From assembly GCF_963675975.1 (NCBI RefSeq), contig NZ_OY780939.1, forward strand, positions 1,488,001-1,552,000: a DNA stretch of 64,000 bases, in the 5' to 3' direction. Numbering within the stretch: the first letter of the stretch is position 1; each line of letters opens with the position of its first letter. Source of the DNA: Halarcobacter sp. GTDB taxonomy: Bacteria > Campylobacterota > Campylobacteria > Campylobacterales > Arcobacteraceae. The notes beneath the pieces were generated by a model. The model did not search any database. It was not told the origin of the DNA and saw only the letters and a program-made list of their open reading frames with translations. Shown here piece after piece: positions 58,030-64,000 of this stretch. Both the position numbers and the translations under genes were made by a program.

Positions 58030-59338
58030 CAGTACTTAATGAAATTCCATTTGCAGTTGCAACAGTTACCATTGCATCACCTAATTTTCTCATCTCATTT
58101 TTAAGTTTTACAATAACTTTTGCTTGAGGGTTATCTGGTTGAATTTGGTAATCAAAGTGCTCTTTTGTATTAGCAACTTCATTTATACTAGCAATTTTTT
58201 CTTCAATTGATTTCATAAGTGCAACAATATTAGCTTTGTCTTCTTTTGAAACAGCATCTAATAAAGATGGTCCAAATGATTTTCCATTATAAGTTGAAGT
58301 TAAAGCATTTCTAAACCCTAAGTAGTTAGTTACGATATCTCTGTGTGTATTATCAGAAAAGCAAGAGTGTTCATCTTCTTCTGATGGAGTTAATACTGCA
58401 ACAGCAATTCTTTCATTTGCAAGTTCAGATTTAATAAATACACCCATTCCAGCAATTACTTGTTTTAATGCTGTATTTGAAGTGATATTTTTAGATGCAT
58501 CAGCACCTGTTAATTTTCCTAAGAATGCATTTTTATAAAGTCCATCATCAGCCCAAGCATTTGCAACTACTTCTAAATCAGAAACAATTTTTTTAGCTGA
58601 AGCTTTTAAATAAGCAAGTCTTCTTTGTGCATTTTTATCTGTTGTAAAATCTGATAAAGGTCTTTGTCCAGCTGTAAGTGGTCCACTTGTAATTGAATCT
58701 TTTACAAAGTTAGAGTAGTCTTGATCTTGTCCCCATAATAAAAATTCAACTGCATGATAACCTGTAGAAACATTTGCTTCACCACCATTTTCATTTAAAG
58801 CAGTAATAGCATCAACTGTAATTGTAGAAACATCTACACTACTTGATTCTTCTCCACCTGGGTTAAACTCTCCTGCTGTATCAATAATATTTCCTGATGT
58901 TTTTTTACCATCAGCATCAATTGTATAGTCAATCATATTTTCATCTAATGGCCAAGCATTAATTTGCCCTTCAAGTGCACCATAAGTATCAGCTACCCAA
59001 CCTTCTTCTGCATCAATTGGTCCATTAGAAAGTCTGAAAATTTCAGTTTGCCCATATGACTCTCTTGAGTTTAACCAAGCTTTTTTAGCTTCTTCTAATG
59101 TAGCTTCAGTTGGATTTTTAACAAATTTTTCAATTGCAACTTCTAAAGATTTTGCATCTTTTAGTGCATCATTATAGTTTGTTTGAGCAATTTTTGCATA
59201 CGCTGCAAGTATCTTCTCAGCTTTTTTATCTACTTTAACTGTGTTAACAGTAGTGTTTTCTGAACTTGCTGTACAACCAGCAAATACTAGAGCTGCTGCT
59301 ACACTTACTGATGCTGCAATTAATCTTGTTTTCTTCAT
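57995..59338 (-). CDS. Imelysin-family lipoprotein
   Basis: 447 aa. Signal with lipobox FAGC (Cys near residue 21); helical domain with the imelysin motif GYHAVEFLLWGQD (GxHxxE), an EEGWVADTYG segment, and a second half-repeat near the C-terminus. It may bind iron or haem at the outer surface of the periplasm. First gene of the five-gene operon, with a Fur-like palindrome about 110 bp upstream. Confidence 0.88.
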   Translation of the reverse strand: MKKTRLIAASVSVAAALVFAGCTASSENTTVNTVKVDKKAEKILAAYAKIAQTNYNDALKDAKSLEVAIEKFVKNPTEATLEEAKKAWLNSRESYGQTEIFRLSNGPIDAEEGWVADTYGALEGQINAWPLDENMIDYTIDADGKKTSGNIIDTAGEFNPGGEESSSVDVSTITVDAITALNENGGEANVSTGYHAVEFLLWGQDQDYSNFVKDSITSGPLTAGQRPLSDFTTDKNAQRRLAYLKASAKKIVSDLEVVANAWADDGLYKNAFLGKLTGADASKNITSNTALKQVIAGMGVFIKSELANERIAVAVLTPSEEDEHSCFSDNTHRDIVTNYLGFRNALTSTYNGKSFGPSLLDAVSKEDKANIVALMKSIEEKIASINEVANTKEHFDYQIQPDNPQAKVIVKLKNEMRKLGDAMVTVATANGISLSTDDVTDPEETKL

Positions 59339-59449
59339 ATATGTATCCTTTATTAATTTCGTGGGAAAATGATATTATAGTTATTTTAATAATTAATATC
59401 ATTAATGTAATGAATTGTAATATCAATTAACTTAACAAATACTTAATAT

Positions 59450-59464
59450 TAATAATGGTTATCA
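59450..59464. promoter_or_regulatory. Fur-box-like palindrome 3 (imelysin side)
   Basis: TAATAATGGTTATCA, 12 of 14 arm positions of the Fur 7-1-7 consensus, in the divergent region between the imelysin operon and the P-type ATPase operon. Confidence 0.45.
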
Positions 59465-59518
59465 ATAAATAAAATAATATTATATTTATGAAAGATTAAG
59501 TAATTTAGGTATACTATA

Positions 59519-59533
59519 TGATAATAATTATTA
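59519..59533. promoter_or_regulatory. Fur-box-like palindrome 4 over the ATPase-cluster promoter
   Basis: TGATAATAATTATTA, 13 of 14 arm positions, directly after a TATACT -10 (59510-59515), so it would cover the transcription start. Confidence 0.55.
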
Positions 59534-59605
59534 AAATTAAAGGATGGTCTTTAAAAGAATAGAAATTGCAAATAATATATTAAATAAAAGACCTAGGGTA
59601 ATAAA

Positions 59606-61759
59606 ATGAAAAATGAAATAGTAATTAAAAGTATTGCAAACAATAGAGTTAGACTAAAATCAGATATATTTGCTTTAAATTCAAATCTAGAAAAAATAGA
59701 AAAAGAGTTTGAATCAATATTTACTTCTTTTAGAAAAAATATTTCATGTAAATCTATTGTTTTTACTTACTCATTAAATGTTACGCTTGATGAGATAATT
59801 GATAAGATGAATAATATATTCAATATATCTTTATCTGTCCCTGCAAGTAATGCACTTTGTGAAAACAAAAGTTGTAACAGTTGTAATATAAAAAAACATG
59901 ATGAAAAATCTTGGAGAAGAAAAGTATTTGAATTTGTTTTATTAAGTGGATATGCGGCATATATTTTTATAAGTGAAAATATTCTAGGTCTTACTATTGC
60001 TGCAACACCATTTAGTCTAGTTGGGCTTGTTTCTATAGTTGCTGCAATTCCTTTATTAAAAGAATCCTATGAAGATATAAAACAGAAAAAATTTACTCTA
60101 CACACTTTTATGAGTAGTACCCTTATATTAGCGATCTTATTTGGAGAAGCTACTGCTGCTTTTGAAATAATATATATATTAAGAGGTGGTATGCTACTTG
60201 AGGAATATATTGCAAATAAATCAAGGGAAGAGATTCAAAGTTTAGTTGAACTTGATATTAAAAAAGTATATGTTTTAGTTGATGGTGTTGAGATAGAAAC
60301 TAATATTGAAGATATAAAAGATGGCGATATCGTTGTTAGTAGAAGTGGTGAAAAGATTCCAGTAGATGGCGTAATAGAAGAGGGTAGTGCAGAGATAAAT
60401 GAAGCTTTAATAAATGGAAGAAGTGAACCAGACTTTAAGGTTGTTGGAAATGAAGTATTTGCTGGAACTGTTTGTGAAAGAGGAAGAATCTACATAAAAG
60501 TTACTGCACTTGGAAATGATACTTATATCTCAAGAACTATGAGAGAAGTTGAGTTTTCATTACTTCAAAAATCACCAAGTGAAGTTGAAGCAGATAGATT
60601 AGCAAATAAGTTACTTAAATTAGGAACTTTACTAACTGCTGGAACTTTCTTTTTAACAGGTTCTTTTACAGCTGCATTTTCAACTATGATTGTTATGTCT
60701 TGTCCATGTGCAACTGTTTTAGCAGCTTCAACTGCAATTAGTGGTGGTATTTCAAATGGAGCAAAACAAGGTATTCTAATAAAAGGTGGAGAAGCTTTAG
60801 AAAATGTAGGGAAAAGTGAAGTGTTCTGTTTTGATAAAACAGGGACTTTAACTACAGGAAAACCTGTAATAAGTGATGTTTTACTTTTTAGTGATATTAG
60901 TGAAAATGAATTAATCTCATATGCTGCAATGGCAGAATACAGAAACTCACATCCAATTGCAACATCTATTGTCAAAAGTGCAAAAGATAGAGGAATAGAT
61001 ATAAATCAAGAGATATTAAGTGAAATAATTCCAGGATTTGGAGTAAAGTCTAAAATTGATGATAAAAGATTACTTATAGGAAATAAAGCTTTATTATCTA
61101 AATATAAAGTATCAACAAAAGAGTATAAACATGAAATATCTACACATCTAAATAATGGTAAAACTGTAGTTTTAGTTGCATTGGAAGATGAAGTTTTAGG
61201 TCTTTTAGCTTTTACACATGAAGTTAGACCTGGTACTAAAGAGATGGTTGAGAGTTTAAGGCATAGAGGTGTAAAACATATTGCTTTATTAACAGGAGAT
61301 GAGGTAAAGGTTGCAAATAGTTTTGCACTTGATTTTGGATTTGACTCTGTTTTTGCAAATCAAACACCTCAAGGAAAAGCTGATGCAATTGAAGAGTTAA
61401 AAAGAAAATATGATAAAGTAGTTATGGTTGGAGATGGTGTAAATGACACATTTGCTATGAGTAAAGCTGATGTTGCTATATCTTTTGCAGCAGGTGGAAG
61501 TGAAGCTGCAATAGCAGTTTCTGATATTGCTATTACCCACTCTCATCCTGAAGATGTTATAAATTTATATGATTTAAGTAAAAAAAGTTTAAATGTTGTA
61601 AATCAAAACTATTATATTGGTACTGGAACAAACCTTATGGGAGTAGCTTTATCTGCAGTTGGTAGATTGACTCCTGTTGGCGCAGGACTAATTCATATTG
61701 GTCATACAGTAGGAATAATGGCTAATTCATCTAGACTAGCTATTGATAATAATTCTTGA
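59606..61759 (+). CDS. Heavy-metal P1B-type ATPase, ferrosome (FezB)-like
   Basis: 717 aa. Residues 1-75 form an HMA-like fold without CxxC but with an NNRVRLKS strand; a Cys cluster (Cys85, 90, 93) follows. Membrane helices start near residue 105. The ion-path motif is SCPC (Cys366-Pro-Cys368), the phosphorylated Asp is Asp410 in DKTGT, the SHP His is 449, and GDGVND is near 610. The C-terminus ends in the NLMGVALSAVGRL...IHIGHTVGIMANSSRL pattern of ATPases found in iron-organelle clusters. Neighbours (HMA-like protein, ferritin-like protein, Gly-rich membrane peptides) argue for iron loading rather than copper export, but the CPC motif alone does not tell the metal. Confidence 0.85.
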   Translation: MKNEIVIKSIANNRVRLKSDIFALNSNLEKIEKEFESIFTSFRKNISCKSIVFTYSLNVTLDEIIDKMNNIFNISLSVPASNALCENKSCNSCNIKKHDEKSWRRKVFEFVLLSGYAAYIFISENILGLTIAATPFSLVGLVSIVAAIPLLKESYEDIKQKKFTLHTFMSSTLILAILFGEATAAFEIIYILRGGMLLEEYIANKSREEIQSLVELDIKKVYVLVDGVEIETNIEDIKDGDIVVSRSGEKIPVDGVIEEGSAEINEALINGRSEPDFKVVGNEVFAGTVCERGRIYIKVTALGNDTYISRTMREVEFSLLQKSPSEVEADRLANKLLKLGTLLTAGTFFLTGSFTAAFSTMIVMSCPCATVLAASTAISGGISNGAKQGILIKGGEALENVGKSEVFCFDKTGTLTTGKPVISDVLLFSDISENELISYAAMAEYRNSHPIATSIVKSAKDRGIDINQEILSEIIPGFGVKSKIDDKRLLIGNKALLSKYKVSTKEYKHEISTHLNNGKTVVLVALEDEVLGLLAFTHEVRPGTKEMVESLRHRGVKHIALLTGDEVKVANSFALDFGFDSVFANQTPQGKADAIEELKRKYDKVVMVGDGVNDTFAMSKADVAISFAAGGSEAAIAVSDIAITHSHPEDVINLYDLSKKSLNVVNQNYYIGTGTNLMGVALSAVGRLTPVGAGLIHIGHTVGIMANSSRLAIDNNS

Positions 61760-61820
61760 TTTATATTAAGCTAAAATTAAAATAATTATACAATAATTAG
61801 GTTACTAAAAGGATACATGT

Positions 61821-62135
61821 TTGATAACAGTTGATAAATTAATAGAAATTGGTTCATATTTAACTTTAATTCATCATATAAAAGGAAGAATAAGAGTTAG
61901 AGTAAGTCCAAAAATAAAAGAACAAAGTGGAAATATCTCTTTAGAAGATATTGAGGATATTCCTAATAAAATAAATGGTATAAAAAAAATTAAAATAAAT
62001 AAAGTAATAGGTTCTATTACTATTGAATATGATAATTCAATTTTTCCAGATAAATTATGGAAAGATATGATAAATCAAGAAAACCTTGAAGAGATAGCTG
62101 AAATTTTAAATAAACTAACAAAAGAGGTAGTATAA
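61821..62135 (+). CDS. Small HMA-like domain protein
   Basis: 104 aa. An alpha/beta ferredoxin-like pattern (GRIRVRVSPK strand near residue 20; KINGIKKIKINKVIGSITIEYD strands and helix) as in heavy-metal-associated domains, but with no Cys at all. The basic R-x-R strand is shared with the ATPase N-terminus and the last gene. Start is TTG with AAAAGGA seven bases upstream; the nearby ATG 61817 is out of frame and meets a stop. Its stop abuts the ferritin-like gene. Confidence 0.7.
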   Translation: MITVDKLIEIGSYLTLIHHIKGRIRVRVSPKIKEQSGNISLEDIEDIPNKINGIKKIKINKVIGSITIEYDNSIFPDKLWKDMINQENLEEIAEILNKLTKEVV

Positions 62136-62912
62136 ATGGAAGAAAACCAAGATGCACAAACAGTTGTAGAAGAAAATCTACCTACTTCAAATTTTGACCA
62201 AGATTTATTAGATGGATTAAGGGTAAATCCAAATTATAATGAGCCAATCTTACATCAAATACTAAGAATAGCAGTTTATGATGAGTATCATGCTTATGAA
62301 AACTATAGAGTTATAGTTGAAAAATTTGGAAGTGAAACTCCTTTTATAAATATTTTACAAGCTGAAATAAATCATTATGAAGAGCTAACTGTATTATTAA
62401 ATAAATATCAAGTACCAGCTCCATTAAATGATTGGGTTATTAAAGTTGAAACACCTAACTCAATTTTAGAAGCAGCTGAAATAGGTGTAGCTGAAGAGAT
62501 TGATAATATTAAAATGTATGATAATTTAATTACATATGCAAAAGAGTATCCAGATGTATTAGATTTATTATATAGACTACAAGCAGCTTCTTATAACAAT
62601 CATCTTCCTGCTTTAAGACAAGCTGTTGCAAAACATTCCAATCTGAATGTAAATGAAGTAGATATAAATGCAGTACATCAAGAAAATAGTATCCATAATA
62701 TAGATGAAGCTATAAATAAAATGGATGAGATTAGTGCTATGGCATCTAAGTTTGCTTCAGGAAATGTAAGTCAAGAAGATATTTTAAAACTATTAAGTAG
62801 TTCAAATGTTTCATTTTTAGGTGGAGCTTTATTAGGTGCTGTTGGAGCAGGAGTTTTTTCACAAGTAACAAAAGATAAAAAAGAAGATACTAAAGAAGAA
62901 GAGGAGGTTTAA
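62136..62912 (+). CDS. Ferritin-like (DUF2202-type) protein with C-terminal membrane segment
   Basis: 258 aa. Four-helix bundle about 45-185 with metal-ligand patterns DEYHAYENY, EINHYEEL, VAEEIDNIKMYDNL and AASYNNHLPAL, similar to DUF2202/rubrerythrin-type ferritin-like proteins that hold a di-iron site. After a linker comes a Gly/Ala-rich hydrophobic stretch (FLGGALLGAVGAGVF, about 230-246) and an acidic tail. A ferritin-like domain tied to a membrane segment would place iron oxidation or storage at a membrane, as expected for an iron organelle. Confidence 0.75.
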   Translation: MEENQDAQTVVEENLPTSNFDQDLLDGLRVNPNYNEPILHQILRIAVYDEYHAYENYRVIVEKFGSETPFINILQAEINHYEELTVLLNKYQVPAPLNDWVIKVETPNSILEAAEIGVAEEIDNIKMYDNLITYAKEYPDVLDLLYRLQAASYNNHLPALRQAVAKHSNLNVNEVDINAVHQENSIHNIDEAINKMDEISAMASKFASGNVSQEDILKLLSSSNVSFLGGALLGAVGAGVFSQVTKDKKEDTKEEEEV

Positions 62913-62913
62913 T

Positions 62914-63006
62914 ATGCCATTTATACCTTTTGCACTTGGTGCACTTATTGGTGGGTCAGTAGTTGTGTTGTTTTCAAAAAATAAAAAAACTAAAAAGGAG
63001 AAATAA
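62914..63006 (+). CDS. 30-residue Gly-rich membrane peptide
   Basis: A complete small gene missed by length filters: ATG after GAGGAGG, one hydrophobic stretch (IPFALGALIGGSVVVLF), a Lys-rich tail and stop. Its stop overlaps the next ATG (TAATG). Too short for a family call; the GxxxGG pattern matches the membrane segments of its neighbours. Confidence 0.65.
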   Translation: MPFIPFALGALIGGSVVVLFSKNKKTKKEK

Positions 63007-63257
63007 TGTTACCTTTCATTGCAGGAGTTGCAGCGGGTGCTGTTGCCGTTGTTGCTTATAACAATAACAAAGAGATAAGAGATGGTGTTAAAACTGGAGC
63101 AAAAAAAGCAAAACAATTTGCAGAAGAGGGATTTGAAAAAACTAAAGAACTTACTAAAGATGTAAAAGCAACTGTAAGTGAAAAAGTAGAAACTCTAAAA
63201 TCAAAGAAAAAAGAAGAGATAACAGAAGAAAAAGGAGAAGTAGTTAATGGCAACTAA
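63006..63257 (+). CDS. Small Gly/Ala membrane protein with YtxH-like helical tail
   Basis: 83 aa: N-terminal membrane segment (FIAGVAAGAVAVVAY, residues 4-18) then a Lys/Glu-rich amphipathic helix (about 22-75). The layout resembles YtxH-type proteins. AAAGGAG precedes the ATG; it overlaps both neighbours by a few bases. Confidence 0.7.
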   Translation: MLPFIAGVAAGAVAVVAYNNNKEIRDGVKTGAKKAKQFAEEGFEKTKELTKDVKATVSEKVETLKSKKKEEITEEKGEVVNGN

Positions 63258-63603
63258 TTTAGCAATTGACACAGGTGCACCAAGAAATGTTACAGGACAT
63301 GTAGTAAGTGGTTCACTTGCAGCTGGAGCTTTAGCAGCAGGAATAAATTATAATAAATATAAAAAGGGTCAAATTGGAAAAAATGAGGCTATCCAAGACT
63401 CATTAAAACTTTCAATTCAAGGTGGAATTGTTACAGGAAGTTCTATTGCAGCTGCTAATTATGTTGGGGAAGGAAGTTATATGAAAATGTTAACTGCTCT
63501 ATCTCTTGGTATGGCAGGAGTTTATGCTGTAGAGAAAATCAATGAAAAGTTTACACCTAAACACATGCCAGAAGAGATTATTGAAGAAGAGGAAGAAAAA
63601 TAA
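63247..63603 (+). CDS. Gly-rich membrane protein
   Basis: 118 aa with three short Gly/Ala-rich hydrophobic segments (about 19-33, 57-75 and 78-95) and an acidic Glu-rich tail. Begins inside the end of the previous gene (11-bp overlap, AAAGGAG upstream) and its stop touches the next start (TAATG). Similar in build, not clearly in sequence, to the small membrane proteins of magnetosome or ferrosome clusters. Function unknown. Confidence 0.65.
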   Translation: MATNLAIDTGAPRNVTGHVVSGSLAAGALAAGINYNKYKKGQIGKNEAIQDSLKLSIQGGIVTGSSIAAANYVGEGSYMKMLTALSLGMAGVYAVEKINEKFTPKHMPEEIIEEEEEK

Positions 63604-63941
63604 TGGTTGATAATACAAATAATACAATAAATGCAAATCCTTATATAAATCAAACAGCTCAAACAGCAAATACTCAACAAGCACAAGATGTTAATTTAGT
63701 TAATCAAAATCCATATATTGATAATACTGCAAATAGTAGTTTATTAGGTTCTTTTGATACAAATAAATTTTTAATGGGTGCTGTTGTTGGAGCTGTTGGG
63801 GCATATATCTTAACAAATGAAAATGCACAAAAAGCGATTTTTAAAACAATTGCAAAAGGGAGTACTTTATTTAGTGCTGGTATTGAAGAGATGAAAGAAA
63901 GATTTGAAGATGCAAAAGCTGAAATGGAAGCACAAGAATAA
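63603..63941 (+). CDS. Asn/Gln-rich protein with Gly membrane segment
   Basis: 112 aa: an Asn/Gln/Thr-rich, low-complexity N-terminus (about 1-50, NP-Y-I repeated twice), then a Gly/Ala-rich membrane segment (FLMGAVVGAVGAYIL, about 56-70) and an amphipathic Glu/Lys helix. The segment MGAVVGAVGAYI closely resembles the tail of the ferritin-like protein. Low-complexity N-terminus could mediate self-assembly. Confidence 0.65.
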   Translation: MVDNTNNTINANPYINQTAQTANTQQAQDVNLVNQNPYIDNTANSSLLGSFDTNKFLMGAVVGAVGAYILTNENAQKAIFKTIAKGSTLFSAGIEEMKERFEDAKAEMEAQE

Positions 63942-63949
63942 GAGATAAA

Positions 63950-64000
63950 ATGGCTCAAAATAATATAAAACTTTTACACAAAACTCAAAAAAGAGTTAGA
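63950..64000 (+). CDS. Start of a further cluster gene, cut by window edge
   Basis: 17 codons from an ATG after AAGAGAT, in frame to the window edge: MAQNNIKLLHKTQKRVR. The HKTQKRVR stretch resembles the HHIKGRIRVRV strand of the 104-aa HMA-like protein, so another HMA-like member is likely. Confidence 0.5.
   Translation, partial: MAQNNIKLLHKTQKRVR

Noticed and set aside
1-64000. tRNA, rRNA, CRISPR and insertion sequences
   Set aside because: I looked for GC-richer cloverleaf-like stretches, regularly spaced repeats and transposase motifs and saw none; a tRNAscan or repeat search would be decisive.

Overview
The window is AT-rich chromosomal DNA, densely packed with genes, and most consistent with an Arcobacter-like member of the Campylobacterota. 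This rests on base composition, on the protein families present (BamD/Lon/ProC with minor pseudopilins, HQWRQP-type sensor kinases, DUF2325, a beta-barrel porin of the MOMP type) and on gene style. No rRNA, tRNA or CRISPR array was seen, and no insertion sequence was recognised. The assignment is inference from content, not from a marker-gene comparison.

Left part (1-21.9 kb): an HNH nuclease of the Septu/PtuB kind cut by the window edge; a candidate small RNA with two hairpins that show the same loop sequence; a UvrD/Rep helicase; a PspA-YqiJ-YqiK (flotillin) membrane operon; housekeeping genes valS, metA and glyA; an Ada-like repair regulator; a lone RND pump; then an unusually AT-rich block of unknown genes (16.9-21.9 kb). 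That block holds a translationally coupled pair: a large helical protein followed by a protein with a PD-(D/E)xK-like nuclease domain. This pair is a good candidate for an undescribed defence-type system.

Middle (21.9-46 kb): a minus-strand operon MFS transporter / degenerate LapG / LapG / LapD, i.e. a c-di-GMP-controlled periplasmic protease switch with a pseudo-enzyme whose catalytic Cys is Ser. Then rdgB, three pseudopilin-like genes behind proC, bamD-lon-rhomboid, a small zinc-ribbon gene without a normal start codon, two large tandem hybrid histidine kinases that look like duplicates (one with a c-heme CxxCH sensor domain), a Y-family polymerase whose mRNA looks leaderless, another kinase and an MscS-type channel.

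Right part (46-64 kb) is dominated by iron. Four 15-bp palindromes close to the Fur 7-1-7 consensus lie in front of (i) DUF2325/two unknowns/flavodoxin, (ii) imelysin/di-haem oxidase/imelysin/fatty-acid-hydroxylase/MauG-like peroxidase, and (iii) a metal P-type ATPase cluster. Between them is a TonB receptor / periplasmic protein / GGDEF-EAL operon. The final cluster (59.6 kb to the edge) is P1B-type ATPase, HMA-like protein, ferritin-like protein, then a run of tiny proteins each with a Gly/Ala-rich membrane segment. It resembles a ferrosome (fez)-type iron-storage organelle locus and continues beyond the window; I consider it the most interesting system here.
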